DNA of 64,000 nucleotides from Cryobacterium adonitolivorans (GCF_004402695.1 NZ_SOFL01000028.1:1360-65359), one strand, 5' to 3'; shown: positions 1 through 8,412, counted from the stretch's first letter. Translations and numbers: made by a program. Notes: generated by a model not told the origin, from the sequence alone.

Positions 1-324
1 GTGGACAACCCCACCGACCTCGGGCATGTTCCGGTACACGTAAGCGTGCGCGGCAGTGTCCGACGACGGCGACCGGTCCGACCCGGGCGTCTCCGGGATC
101 ACGGCCCCGTCCAGATCACAGAGAATCATGTTCTCCGGCGCCAAGTCGGCGTAGTCCACACCGGACGGCTTGATCACAAACAGATCAGCGCCAGGCACCC
201 GGCCCGAGACATTGCCGCCGGTCCAAACGACCAGGCCGTTGTTGGTCAACTCACCGTGCAGACGGGCGATGTCCGCGCGGACACGAGCGATGGCAACCTC
301 GATCTGCGGGCCGAAGGTGCTCAT
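1..324 (-). CDS. araD: L-ribulose-5-phosphate 4-epimerase, 5' part (runs off the window)
   Basis: Interconverts L-ribulose-5-phosphate and D-xylulose-5-phosphate, the last step of L-arabinose catabolism, in the cytoplasm. The visible 108 residues are the N-terminal part of a class II aldolase/AraD fold. They include TGGNVSGR and KPSGVDY (phosphate and substrate loop) and the run SSDTAAHAYVYRNMPEVGG that leads into the metal-binding histidines just outside the window. The ATG at 322-324 overlaps the TGA of a small upstream reading frame (ATGA), so translation is probably coupled. A LacI-type operator at 474-487 and the downstream-facing lacI-type gene support an arabinose-responsive unit. A fuculose-phosphate aldolase is the alternative, but the motif pattern favours AraD. 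Confidence 0.88.
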   Translation of the reverse strand, partial: MSTFGPQIEVAIARVRADIARLHGELTNNGLVVWTGGNVSGRVPGADLFVIKPSGVDYADLAPENMILCDLDGAVIPETPGSDRSPSSDTAAHAYVYRNMPEVGGVVH

Positions 325-431
325 GCCGACACCGCGGCGATCTCGACAGCGGCCGGGTTATCGATTCCAGAGCCGAACGACTCGTCGCCGAGAGCTGCCT
401 GTGCGGCGGGCTGCGCAGTAGACGTGCTCAC
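321..431 (-). CDS. 36-codon reading frame overlapping araD (leader peptide or deletion scar)
   Basis: A GTG at 429-431 follows a good Shine-Dalgarno (AAGGGAG, about 8 bases upstream). It opens a 36-residue frame beginning VSTSTAQPAAQAALGDESFG and ending AAVEIAAVSA. Its TGA overlaps the araD ATG. I do not recognise the peptide. It has no membrane segment and no run of arabinose-pathway codons. The position is where a kinase gene (araB) often sits in arabinose operons, so this may be a leftover of an in-frame deletion joining a gene's first and last codons. It could also be a short leader that couples translation into araD. Both readings are inference. Confidence 0.5.
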   Translation of the reverse strand: MSTSTAQPAAQAALGDESFGSGIDNPAAVEIAAVSA

Positions 432-473
432 AGAATCGACTCCCTTGTCTGAAGTGGTGCAGGTAGCTCGCAA

Positions 474-487
474 TGTGAACGGTCACA
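474..487. promoter_or_regulatory. LacI-type operator upstream of the araD unit
   Basis: TGTGAACGGTCACA is a near-perfect 14-bp palindrome between the end of the lacI-type gene and the GTG of the araD leader frame. Closely related sequences occur at 1636-1649, 1703-1715 and 1735-1747 in front of that lacI-type gene. This suggests that one repressor controls both its own gene and araD. Confidence 0.6.
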
Positions 488-595
488 TCGCTGACCTCAT
501 GTTAGCCGCATCGGGGAATCCTGTGTCAAGTGCGGTTTGTCACTTTTGGGTAACAGCTGTGACGAGTGCCCGGCCGGGCTCCTGACGGACGTCGG

Positions 596-1615
596 TCAGA
601 ACGCCGGCGGACCTGTCGACGCGCGTACGACAAGCTCGGGGATGATGGCGCGGCGTTGCTCCTTGGGGCCGGGGTTGAGGTCATCGAGCAGCAGCGCCAT
701 GCAGCGTCGGCCGAGCTCCGGAAAATCTTGCCGCACCGTCGTAAGTGGTGGCCAGAAATGTGCCGCTTCCGGAATATCATCGAAGCCAACCACGCTCACG
801 TCGCCGGGGATGTTGAGTCCGGCATCCCGGATGGCATGCATCAGGCCGAGCGCCATCTGGTCGTTCGAAGAGAAAATGGCGGTGAAATCGCGCACCCTCA
901 ACAACTCGCGGCCGACGTGGTAGCCGAAGTCAGCGGTCCAGTCACCCAAAATGGGCGCGGTTGTCGGCACATCCATTGCCCCCATCTCGTCGAGGAAGCC
1001 GCGCATGCGCGCCTCGGCCTCGATCCAGTCCTGTGGGCCGGCCAGATGGTAGATATTGCGATGTCCCAGTTCGATGAGGTGCCGGGTCGCGGCCCGGGCG
1101 CCGGCGATCTGATCGAAAGACAGGCCGTGTTCGTTCAGGCTCCCGGTGGACTGCAGGGTCACATAGGGCACGGCGACGGAGAGTTGTTCGAGGACGTCGA
1201 AGACCCGCATCTGCGGGGCGATCACGACGATGCCCTCCACGGACTGCAACATCAGGTGGTCGAGAGCGGCCTCGATGGTTTCGGGGTCGACGGAGGTGAG
1301 ATTGGCTGTGTTGACGTAGTAGCCGGCCTCGCGGGCGGCATCCTGGATGGCGGCGATACTGCTGGCCGGGCCGTATTGAGAGCTCGACGCCGAAAGCACC
1401 CCGATGGTGCGGGAGCTGCCGCGGGACAGCGCGCGGGCCGCCCGGTTGGGGCGATACTGCAGTTCCTCCATGACCTGTTGCACGCGGGCCTTGGTCGAAT
1501 CACGGATGCTCGGGTGGTTGTTGAGCACCCGGGAAACCGTCTGGTGCGACACCCCGGCAAGGCGCGCGACATCCCGGATGCTGGGTGCGCGACTCTTGGG
1601 CAGATCAGCTGGCAC
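596..1615 (-). CDS. LacI-family transcriptional regulator, probable arabinose regulator
   Basis: Sugar-responsive repressor. Residues 13-60 form the LacI helix-turn-helix and hinge helix (IRDVARLAGVSHQTVSRVLN, then NRAARALSRG). A periplasmic-binding-protein-like sensor domain follows to the end (DWIEAEARMRGF, FSSNDQMALG, VVGFDDIPEA). The GTG at 1615 gives 339 residues, the usual family length. A longer form from ATG 1663 would put the operator at 1636-1649 inside the gene, so I prefer the short start; a leaderless or very short leader is likely. It sits immediately upstream of the araD unit on the same strand. The shared TGTGA-n-TCACA operators suggest control of araD and autoregulation. The effector is inferred, not shown. 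Confidence 0.9.
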   Translation of the reverse strand: MPADLPKSRAPSIRDVARLAGVSHQTVSRVLNNHPSIRDSTKARVQQVMEELQYRPNRAARALSRGSSRTIGVLSASSSQYGPASSIAAIQDAAREAGYYVNTANLTSVDPETIEAALDHLMLQSVEGIVVIAPQMRVFDVLEQLSVAVPYVTLQSTGSLNEHGLSFDQIAGARAATRHLIELGHRNIYHLAGPQDWIEAEARMRGFLDEMGAMDVPTTAPILGDWTADFGYHVGRELLRVRDFTAIFSSNDQMALGLMHAIRDAGLNIPGDVSVVGFDDIPEAAHFWPPLTTVRQDFPELGRRCMALLLDDLNPGPKEQRRAIIPELVVRASTGPPAF

Positions 1616-1635
1616 GGGAGGAGGCCTCGTTCGAA

Positions 1636-1649
1636 TGTGCACGGTCACA
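1636..1649. promoter_or_regulatory. LacI-type operator at the start of the first lacI-type gene
   Basis: TGTGCACGGTCACA differs from the araD site only at the fifth base. It lies about 20 bases upstream of the chosen GTG start, a position suited to autorepression. Confidence 0.55.
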
Positions 1650-1702
1650 AATTGTGGACGCATCCCAATTATGCACGCGACGCACCTCGCGGGGGTGCAC
1701 GA

Positions 1703-1747
1703 TGTGACGGTCACATACCCCAGCGCTGGGGATATGTGACAGTCACA
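1703..1747. promoter_or_regulatory. Pair of 13-bp palindromic operators
   Basis: TGTGACGGTCACA (1703-1715) and TGTGACAGTCACA (1735-1747) are palindromes spaced 32 bp centre to centre, about three helical turns. They lie between the two lacI-type genes, upstream of the first one's start, and share the TGTGA/TCACA half-sites of the other two sites. Their spacer is 3 bp, where the other two sites have 4. Confidence 0.5.
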
Positions 1748-1778
1748 CCGGGCGTGCCACGCCGGGAGCGGGCTCAGC

Positions 1779-2795
1779 TCAGGCGCTCTCGCGCACCACC
1801 AGGTCGGTGGGCAGCACGATGGCGGCGGGCCGTTCGCCGCCGATGACTCGCAGCAGCAAACGCACCATTTCCTCGCTGATGCGCTCGAACGGCTGGTGCA
1901 TCGTGGTCAGCGGCGGTGTGGTTTGGGTCGCAACGGGAGCGTCGTCGAACCCGCCGACGGCGACGTCTTCTGGCACCCGGCGGCCGGAAGCCAGCAGGAC
2001 GTCGATGGCGCCCGCGGCCATGACGTCGTTGGCCGCGAAGACGGCGTCAAGGTCGGGGTGGCGCTCGAGAAGTTCGGTCATCGACTGCGCCCCACTGGCC
2101 CTGCTGTAGTCGCCGCGGGCCACCAAGGTCTCATCGAAGTCGTCCCCGAGCTCATCCGCATACCCTTCGAATCGACGCATGCCTCCAGAGGTATCTTTGG
2201 GGCCCGCGATTGTGGCGATGCGTTTTCGGCCGAGTCCGGCGAGATGGTGCACAAGTTCCCGGGCGCCGGCGTAGTCGTCGGCAGCCACGTAGCCCATCTT
2301 GCGTTCGAATCCGAGCGGAACACCACAAGCGATCGCCGGTACGCCGGCCGCGACAATCTCGGAGATCAGCCCGCGACGGTCACTGTGGGACGAAACAAGG
2401 AGCACCCCGTCAACGTGGCCGGCGGTGATGAACTCGGTGGCCCGGCGCTGTTCGTCCTCGTTGCCCGCCATGATCAGCACGAGCGAGATGTCGTGCACGG
2501 ACAGCGCCTTTGACGCGCCCCGCATCAGAACGGCGAAGTTCGGGTCTTCGAACAGGCGGTCATGTGATTCGGTCAGCAGGAACGCCACCGAGTTCGCCCG
2601 GCTCGTGGCGAGGCTGCGGGCGTGCGGATTGACCCGGTAGCCGGTCTTCTTGATCGCGCTGTTGACCGACGCCAGGGAATCCGGGCTTACCCAGTGACCG
2701 CCGTTGAGCACCCGGGACACCGTGCCTCTGGAGACGCCGGCAGCGGCGGCCACGTCATCGATGGTCGGCCGGCGCTTGGCGGGGGGCGGGGTCAC
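1779..2795 (-). CDS. LacI-family transcriptional regulator of the galactoside ABC/GH42 unit
   Basis: 338 residues from a GTG start. The N-terminal helix-turn-helix reads TIDDVAAAAGVSRGTVSRVL (residues 11-30). The sensor domain follows with a typical GVPLGF/ADDYAGARELVHHL region and FAANDVMAAGA near residue 245. It is the last gene of a same-strand unit: binding protein, two permeases, this regulator (19-bp gap after the second permease). It probably binds the repeated GAACTGGGAGCG half-sites in the region between the binding protein gene and the divergent beta-galactosidase gene. The ligand would be a galactoside or a derivative; that is inference from context. Confidence 0.9.
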   Translation of the reverse strand: MTPPPAKRRPTIDDVAAAAGVSRGTVSRVLNGGHWVSPDSLASVNSAIKKTGYRVNPHARSLATSRANSVAFLLTESHDRLFEDPNFAVLMRGASKALSVHDISLVLIMAGNEDEQRRATEFITAGHVDGVLLVSSHSDRRGLISEIVAAGVPAIACGVPLGFERKMGYVAADDYAGARELVHHLAGLGRKRIATIAGPKDTSGGMRRFEGYADELGDDFDETLVARGDYSRASGAQSMTELLERHPDLDAVFAANDVMAAGAIDVLLASGRRVPEDVAVGGFDDAPVATQTTPPLTTMHQPFERISEEMVRLLLRVIGGERPAAIVLPTDLVVRESA

Positions 2796-2814
2796 GACTG
2801 AAGCCTAGCGACCG

Positions 2815-3720
2815 TCAGGCCTTTACCGCACCGGCGGCGAGGTCGACCTTCCAGTAGCGCTGCAGAACGAGGAACAGAATGATCAGCGGAATGATCGACA
2901 GAAGCGCGCCCGTGATCACCAGGGTATACATCGACGGTGCGGATGCGCCCTGGTTGAGCAGGCCGCTCAGGCCCACGGTGACCGGGAAGAGCTGGTCGTC
3001 GCCGAGCATGATGTACGGCAGCATGAAGTTGTTCCAGACGGCAACGAACTGGAACAGGAAGATCGTCACCAGGCCAGGGCCCATCATCGGCAGGACGATG
3101 CGGTTGAAGATGTACAGCTCGCCGGCGCCCTCGGTGCGGGAGGCCTCGATGACCTCGGTGGGCACGGAGGCCGCGGCGTAGATGCGGGCCAGGTAGATGC
3201 CGTACGGGCTGATGATCTGGGGCAGCAGCACCGACCACATGGTGTTGGTCAGGCCCACCTCGGCCAACAGGAAGTACTGCGGGATGGCGAGGATGACGCC
3301 GGGAACCAGCACGCCCATCAGCAGGATCGAGAAGACGACCTTCTTGCCGGGGAACTCGAACTTGGCCAGCACGTAGCCGGAGATCGCCGAGATCCAGGTG
3401 GAGGCCAGGGCGCCGACACCGGCATAGATCGCGGTGTTGAGCACCCAGCGCCAGAACAAGCCGTCGCGGTACTGGCTGAGCTCGACGATGTTGTCCCACA
3501 GGTGGGTGCTGGGCATCAGCGTGAAGGTGGAGAACAGTTCGGAACTGTCCTTGCTCGACGCCATCAGGACCCAGAAGACCGGGAACAGGCAGTAGATCGC
3601 GCCGATGATGAGGATGCCGGTGGACACCGGGCTGGCCTTCTGCCGGAAGGTGCGGGCCGAGGCTCGCTCGGCCTTACGCAGGGAGCGGTCGGGCCGGGTG
3701 GGAACGAGTGTGGTTGTCAT
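2815..3720 (-). CDS. Carbohydrate ABC transporter permease, MalG type
   Basis: Inner-membrane permease of a CUT1 sugar importer, 301 residues with six predicted membrane segments starting at about residue 33. The cytoplasmic coupling loop carries the EAA motif (EASRTEGAGELYIFNRIVLP, about residues 196-215) that docks the ATPase. The N-terminal tail is basic and lacks a signal peptide, as expected. A Shine-Dalgarno GGAGG lies 8 bases before ATG 3720, and only 3 bases separate it from the previous permease stop. No ATPase gene is in this operon. A shared MsiK/UgpC-type ATPase encoded elsewhere is the usual solution in actinobacteria. Confidence 0.92.
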   Translation of the reverse strand: MTTTLVPTRPDRSLRKAERASARTFRQKASPVSTGILIIGAIYCLFPVFWVLMASSKDSSELFSTFTLMPSTHLWDNIVELSQYRDGLFWRWVLNTAIYAGVGALASTWISAISGYVLAKFEFPGKKVVFSILLMGVLVPGVILAIPQYFLLAEVGLTNTMWSVLLPQIISPYGIYLARIYAAASVPTEVIEASRTEGAGELYIFNRIVLPMMGPGLVTIFLFQFVAVWNNFMLPYIMLGDDQLFPVTVGLSGLLNQGASAPSMYTLVITGALLSIIPLIILFLVLQRYWKVDLAAGAVKA

Positions 3721-3723
3721 GGG

Positions 3724-4692
3724 TCAGTCCTCCTGGCCGAAGGCACGTTTCTGCACGACGCGCAGGAACAGGAATGAGAAGGCGAAGGTCACCAGGGCGA
3801 TGACGATCGAGGTGGCGGCGGCGGAGTAGATGTCGTCGCGGGTGAAGGCATCCCGGTAGACCAGCATCAGCGGAGACCAGCTGGTGGACAGCGAGTTGGT
3901 GAGCGGGCGGAGCGTCGTGGGCTCGGCGAACACCTGCAGGGTGGCGACCATCGAGAACAACGCGGTCATCACGATCGCCGGGGCGATAATAGGAATCTTG
4001 ATGCGCAGCGCGATCTGGATTTCGCTGGCGCCGTCCAGCTTGGCGGCCTCGTATATATCGGAGGGCACCGACTTGAGGGAGGTGTACATCACGATCATGT
4101 TGAATCCCACGCCGCCCCAGAGGGCGATGTTGGCGATCGCGAAGGTGACCCCGCCGGACGAGAGCAGCGAAGGAACATCCCAGCCCAGCTTGTCGAAGAC
4201 GAAATAGAACGGGCTCACGGCCGGCAGGTACAAAAAGCCCCAGAGCAGCGAGCTGATCACGGCGGGCACAGCGTACGGCAGGAAGATAGCCGTGCGGGAG
4301 AAACCGGCGGCGCGGGTTCGGCGCGAGTCCAGCAGCAGGGCGAAGAGCAGCGCGAGGCCCAGCATCAGAGGGATCAGGATGAAGCCGTAGACCAGCACCC
4401 GTCCGACGCTGGCGCCGAACTCGGTGTTCGTGAGGGTCGTGACGTAGTTGTCGATGCCGGCGAAGACCGTGCTGCGCGCGCCGGAGCCGAGACCGAGGCC
4501 GGACACCTTGGTCTTCTGAAAGCTCAGGAAGAGCGTGTAGACGATAGGCGCGGCCATGAAGGCCACGAACAGGATGATGCCGGGTGCCAGCATCGCGTAG
4601 GGCACGAGCACCCTCGAACGAAAGGTGCCGCGCCCCCGGCGTACCGGCGGATTGCTGCCCCTGATGGCCACGGGGGCCTCTGTCACTGTCAC
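3724..4692 (-). CDS. Carbohydrate ABC transporter permease, MalF type
   Basis: First permease of the galactoside ABC importer, 322 residues. A basic N-terminal tail is followed by about six membrane segments, with the first near residue 30 (LVPYAMLAPGIILFVAFMA). The EAA loop reads EAAKLDGASEIQIALRIKIP near residue 216. GTG at 4692 is preceded by GAGGA at a 6-base spacing. The gene is separated from the binding-protein gene by 117 bp that contain a strong hairpin, so it is probably expressed at a lower level than the binding protein. Confidence 0.92.
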   Translation of the reverse strand: MTVTEAPVAIRGSNPPVRRGRGTFRSRVLVPYAMLAPGIILFVAFMAAPIVYTLFLSFQKTKVSGLGLGSGARSTVFAGIDNYVTTLTNTEFGASVGRVLVYGFILIPLMLGLALLFALLLDSRRTRAAGFSRTAIFLPYAVPAVISSLLWGFLYLPAVSPFYFVFDKLGWDVPSLLSSGGVTFAIANIALWGGVGFNMIVMYTSLKSVPSDIYEAAKLDGASEIQIALRIKIPIIAPAIVMTALFSMVATLQVFAEPTTLRPLTNSLSTSWSPLMLVYRDAFTRDDIYSAAATSIVIALVTFAFSFLFLRVVQKRAFGQED

Positions 4693-4737
4693 AAGTTGTC
4701 CTCAATCGACTCGATCTGGGTGGTGATGGATGGTGCG

Positions 4738-4769
4738 GGAGTCCGCCGGCCGGTCGGCCGGCGGACTCC
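4738..4769 (-). terminator. Strong hairpin after the binding-protein gene
   Basis: A perfect 14-bp stem (GGAGTCCGCCGGCC and its complement) with a 4-base loop sits between the binding-protein stop (4810) and the permease start (4692). There is no T-run after it. It may be a partial terminator or a 3'-end stabiliser that sets the ratio of binding protein to permease. Confidence 0.6.
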
Positions 4770-4809
4770 GCGGGTGTAGCGCGAGCCGCGTAGCGTCATT
4801 CGACCGCGT

Positions 4810-6111
4810 CTATTCGACCGTGAAGCCGCTCTTCTTCATGTCGTCGGTGGTGATCTTCTGCATTGCAGCGACGGCTTCGAGGAAGGCGCTCTGGGTCTTG
4901 GCGTCGGCCGCCTTCGCGAACTCGTCGTTGTACGCGCTGTAGGCCACGTTCACGTTCGGACCATAGGTGAATGGGCTCACGGTGTCGGCCACCTTGGCTG
5001 CGACCTCGTAGAAGTCCGGCTGGTTGCTGAAGAACTCCGGCGGGGCGGTCAGCGCAGCTTCGGCCTGGGCGGCGTCGGCGGGGTAAATCCCTGAGGTGTT
5101 GACCAGGGCCTGCACGGCCTCCGCGTCGGTGTTCAGCCAGGTGGCAAACTTGGTGGCCGCCTCCTGGTGCTCGGACTGGGTGGTCACGGCCGTCGAGGAT
5201 CCGCCCCAGTTGCCGGTGGCGGGTGCGTCGACATCCCACTGCGGCATGGGAGCGGCCTTCCAGAGCCCGGCGGTGTCTGCGGCGTTGCCGCCCAGCACTC
5301 CGGGAGCCCAGACGGCGCTCAGCCAGCCGACCTGTTCGCCGTTATTGAGTCCGGCGTTCCATTCGGGCGTGTACATCGGCTTATTGTCGATGACGCCCTC
5401 TTCGACGAGGCCGCCCCAATAGCCGGCAACAGTCTCGGTGGGGGTTTCGGCGATGTCGACGCTCCAGGCCTCGCCGTCGATGCCCCACCAGGAGGCGCCG
5501 GCCTGCTGAGCCATACCGGTGAACCAGCCGGCGTCGTTGGACGAGAAGGTGCCCAGGTACTTGGCCGGGTCAGCGGCGTGCACGGCACGGGCGACCTCGG
5601 CGTATTCGTCCCAGGTGGTGGGTACGGTCAGCCCGAGCTGCTCGAAGATGTCGGCCCGGTAGAAGAACATCATCGGTCCGCTGTCCTGCGGGATCGCGTA
5701 GATCGCATCCGACCCGAGGGTGACGGAATCCCAGACGCCATCGGCGAAGGAATCCTCGATGTCGCCGGCACCATACTCAGACAGGTCAGCCAACGCGTCG
5801 GACGAGACCAGGGTGGGGATCTTCTGGTACTCGGCCTGAATCAGGTCGGGTGCACCGCTGCCGGCCTTGATGGCCGTGAGCAGCTTGGTGATCGCGGGGT
5901 CGCCGCCGTCCTGCTTCTGCACGGTGACCTGGATGTCGGGGTTCTCCGCGTTCCAGAGGTCGACCACCTTTTCCAGGTTCGGGGCCCAGGCCCAGTAGTT
6001 CAGCTTGACGGGACCGTCGTCACCCCCGCCAGTGTTTGCCGAACAACCTGACATGAGCAGTGCGGCGGCGGTGGCCATGGCCACTGCTCCTACCCGAATT
6101 GACGTACGCAT
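4810..6111 (-). CDS. Sugar ABC transporter substrate-binding lipoprotein
   Basis: Extracellular solute-binding protein (family 1) of a CUT1 importer, 433 residues. A type II signal peptide ends in the lipobox LMSGC (Cys about residue 23), so the mature protein is tethered to the membrane. Typical family features follow: NYWAWAPNLEKVVDLWNAEN near residue 38, YAIPQDSGPMMFFYRADIF in the middle, and FATWLNTDAEAVQALV toward the end. It is the first gene of the unit that continues into two permeases and a LacI regulator. It is divergent from a GH42 beta-galactosidase gene, so a beta-galactoside or galacto-oligosaccharide is the likely ligand. Confidence 0.92.
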   Translation of the reverse strand: MRTSIRVGAVAMATAAALLMSGCSANTGGGDDGPVKLNYWAWAPNLEKVVDLWNAENPDIQVTVQKQDGGDPAITKLLTAIKAGSGAPDLIQAEYQKIPTLVSSDALADLSEYGAGDIEDSFADGVWDSVTLGSDAIYAIPQDSGPMMFFYRADIFEQLGLTVPTTWDEYAEVARAVHAADPAKYLGTFSSNDAGWFTGMAQQAGASWWGIDGEAWSVDIAETPTETVAGYWGGLVEEGVIDNKPMYTPEWNAGLNNGEQVGWLSAVWAPGVLGGNAADTAGLWKAAPMPQWDVDAPATGNWGGSSTAVTTQSEHQEAATKFATWLNTDAEAVQALVNTSGIYPADAAQAEAALTAPPEFFSNQPDFYEVAAKVADTVSPFTYGPNVNVAYSAYNDEFAKAADAKTQSAFLEAVAAMQKITTDDMKKSGFTVE

Positions 6112-6180
6112 TCGTCCTCCTTGATGAAAGCTGGGTGCTGTGTGTTGGCGCCCCGCCGTCGTATCGAGAAAATTCGGTAC

Positions 6181-6287
6181 GAACTGGGAGCGGTACTAGT
6201 AGTTCACACAATCTTCACCATGTCAACACGGGCTAATGATCTGGCTTGCGCTGAATTACTGTGCTAGAACTGGGAGCGCACACAGTT
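6181..6287. promoter_or_regulatory. Shared control region with two GAACTGGGAGCG operators
   Basis: The 12-mer GAACTGGGAGCG occurs at 6181-6192 and 6267-6278. The second lies in an imperfect 20-bp palindrome (6268-6287, AACTgGgAGCGCaCaCAGTT). On the minus strand a TTGACA at 6226-6221 lies upstream of the first site. The second site overlaps the likely plus-strand promoter and ends just before the GAAGGAG ribosome binding site of the beta-galactosidase gene. The arrangement fits one LacI repressor controlling both divergent genes, perhaps by looping across the 86-bp spacing. Confidence 0.6.
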
Positions 6288-6304
6288 GAAGGAGTCCTAG
6301 ACCA

Positions 6305-8335
6305 ATGTCGATCCACACCACATCCCCAGCCAGCCCTCCCACGACGGACCGGTGGCTGAAGGGCACGACCGGGCTTCGGTACGGGGGCGACTACAACCCC
6401 GAACAATGGCCCCGCGAGACCTGGCTGGAAGACATCGCGCTGATGAAACAGGCGGGCATCAACCTGGTCAGCATCGCGATCTTCGCCTGGGGCATCTTGG
6501 AACCACGCGAGGGCGAATACGACTTCAGCCAGCTCGACGACATCTTCGGCCTGCTGCATGAGGCCGGCATCGACATCGACCTGGCCACGCCAACGGCGGC
6601 GCCGCCGGCCTGGTTCTGGAAAAAGTATCCGGACTCCCGCCCGGTCACCCGTGACGGCATCACCCTGGGCAACGGCTCCCGCGGCATGGTCAGCCCGTCG
6701 AGCCCCGACTACCGCCGGGCCGCCGCCGCCATCACCGAGCAGCTAGCCCGCCGGTACGCGAACCACCCGGCGCTCGTGCTTTGGCACGTGCACAACGAGT
6801 ACGGCGCGCCGATCAGCGATTCCTACGACGACCACTCCGTGGCCGCCTTCAGGATGTGGCTGCAGAAGCGCTACGCCACCCTCGACACGCTCAACGAAAA
6901 GTGGGGCACGACCTTCTGGGGCCAGGTCTACGGCGAGTGGGATGAGATCGACGCACCCCGACAGTCGGCATCGGTGACCAACCAGGCGCAGCGCCTGGAC
7001 TTCCACCGGTTCACCTCGGACGCGCTGCTCGAGTGCTACATCAACGAGCGTGACGTCATCCGCCGGTTCACGCCGGACATCCCCGTGACCACCAACTTCA
7101 TGGCTACCAATTGCCTCTCCCCCGACTACTGGAAGTGGGCCAGGGAGGTGGACATCGTCGCCAACGACCACTACCTGGTGGCCGAACGCGCTGACAACCA
7201 CGTGTTGCTGGCGATGGATGCCGACCTCAGCCGGTCGCTGGCCGGCGGGGCCCCGTGGATTCTGATGGAGCATTCCACCGGCGCCGTCAACTGGCAACCC
7301 CGCAACATTGCCAAGCGTGCCGGCGAGATGGCCCGCAATTCACTCTCCCACCTGGCCCGCGGTGCTGACGCCATTCTGTTCTTCCAGTTCCGGGCCTCCA
7401 GGTTCGGTGTTGAGAAGTTCCACTCCGCGATGCTTCCGCACGCCGGCGCCGAGACCCGGGTCTGGCGCGAGGTCGTCGCCCTGGGCGAAACCCTCGGGTC
7501 GCTCGAGGCCGTGCGTGGCTCCCGCGTTCAGGCCCGGGTCGCCCTGCTCTGGGACACCGAGTCGTTCTGGGCCCAGGACTTCGAATGGCGCCCGAGTGCC
7601 GAACTGGGCCACCGTGAACGCCTCGAGGCCTTCTACACGGCGCTCTGGAACCGCAACGTGTCGGTGGACTTCGCGCATCCCACCGCGGACCTGACCGGCT
7701 ACGCCCTCGTCGTCGCGCCCAGCCTCTACCTCGTCGGACCGGCGGCGTCGGAGAACCTCACCGGCTACGTACGGGACGGCGGCCACCTGGTCGTTTCCTA
7801 CTTCTCCGGCATCGTCGATGAGAACGACACCGTCTACGCCGGAGCCGCACCCGGAGCCCTGCGGGAGGTGCTCGGTCTGACCATCCCCGAGTTCCTGCCG
7901 CTGCACGAGAACGAGACCGTCACCCTCAGCGATTCCCGCACGGGGACCGCCTGGACCGACGATATCGAGGTCTCCACCGCCGAGGTGTTGGCCCGGTACG
8001 TGGATGGCCCCGCCGCCGGCGGACCGGCACTCACCCGCAACGTGTACGGTGCGGGGTCGGCCTGGTACATCTCGACCAAGCTCACCGGTACCGACCTGGA
8101 CTCCCTGCTGCTCGACGTGCTCAACACCGCCGGCATCGAGGCGGCCCGCAGCATTGACGGTGTCGAGACCATCATCCGCTCCACCGACACCGACGAGTTC
8201 CTGTTTCTGATCAACCACTCGGATGCCGACCAGTCCTGGCCGGCCAGCGGAACCGAGTTGCTCACGAACACCGCGGTCGACGGCACCGTACTGGTGCCCG
8301 CCGGGCTCACCCGGGTGGTCCACAGCACCCTGTAA
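6305..8335 (+). CDS. Beta-galactosidase, glycoside hydrolase family 42
   Basis: Hydrolyses terminal beta-D-galactosides in the cytoplasm; 676 residues, no signal peptide. The N-terminal TIM barrel contains GGDYNPEQWP near residue 27, the acid/base glutamate E165 in WHVHNEYG, and the nucleophile E322 in WILMEHSTGAVNW. A trimerisation/glutaminase-like domain and a small C-terminal beta domain follow. GAAGGAG lies about 10 bases before ATG 6305. The gene is divergent from the sugar ABC operon and shares its operator pair, so uptake and hydrolysis are co-regulated. Clear family member; the natural substrate (lactose, arabinogalactan fragments) is not determined by sequence. Confidence 0.96.
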   Translation: MSIHTTSPASPPTTDRWLKGTTGLRYGGDYNPEQWPRETWLEDIALMKQAGINLVSIAIFAWGILEPREGEYDFSQLDDIFGLLHEAGIDIDLATPTAAPPAWFWKKYPDSRPVTRDGITLGNGSRGMVSPSSPDYRRAAAAITEQLARRYANHPALVLWHVHNEYGAPISDSYDDHSVAAFRMWLQKRYATLDTLNEKWGTTFWGQVYGEWDEIDAPRQSASVTNQAQRLDFHRFTSDALLECYINERDVIRRFTPDIPVTTNFMATNCLSPDYWKWAREVDIVANDHYLVAERADNHVLLAMDADLSRSLAGGAPWILMEHSTGAVNWQPRNIAKRAGEMARNSLSHLARGADAILFFQFRASRFGVEKFHSAMLPHAGAETRVWREVVALGETLGSLEAVRGSRVQARVALLWDTESFWAQDFEWRPSAELGHRERLEAFYTALWNRNVSVDFAHPTADLTGYALVVAPSLYLVGPAASENLTGYVRDGGHLVVSYFSGIVDENDTVYAGAAPGALREVLGLTIPEFLPLHENETVTLSDSRTGTAWTDDIEVSTAEVLARYVDGPAAGGPALTRNVYGAGSAWYISTKLTGTDLDSLLLDVLNTAGIEAARSIDGVETIIRSTDTDEFLFLINHSDADQSWPASGTELLTNTAVDGTVLVPAGLTRVVHSTL

Positions 8336-8340
8336 CGGCT

Positions 8341-8406
8341 AACTGTTGCCCGTGCGGACAAGTGTTCCCGGCGTACCGGACGCAATGGTCCGTCCGGGCA
8401 ACAGTT
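8341..8406. terminator. 66-bp palindrome between convergent genes
   Basis: The arms AACTGTTGCCCG (8341-8352) and CGGGCAACAGTT (8395-8406) are perfect complements. Further pairing (GCGGAC with GTCCGT) is possible inside. It lies between two convergent genes (ends at 8335 and 8413), so a bidirectional terminator is the simplest role. Confidence 0.6.
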
Positions 8407-8412
8407 GCCGGC

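Noticed and set aside
566-1846. Long plus-strand frame opposite the first lacI-type gene
   Set aside because: The minus-strand reading gives a full LacI protein. The plus-strand product has no motif and is a by-product of high third-position GC.
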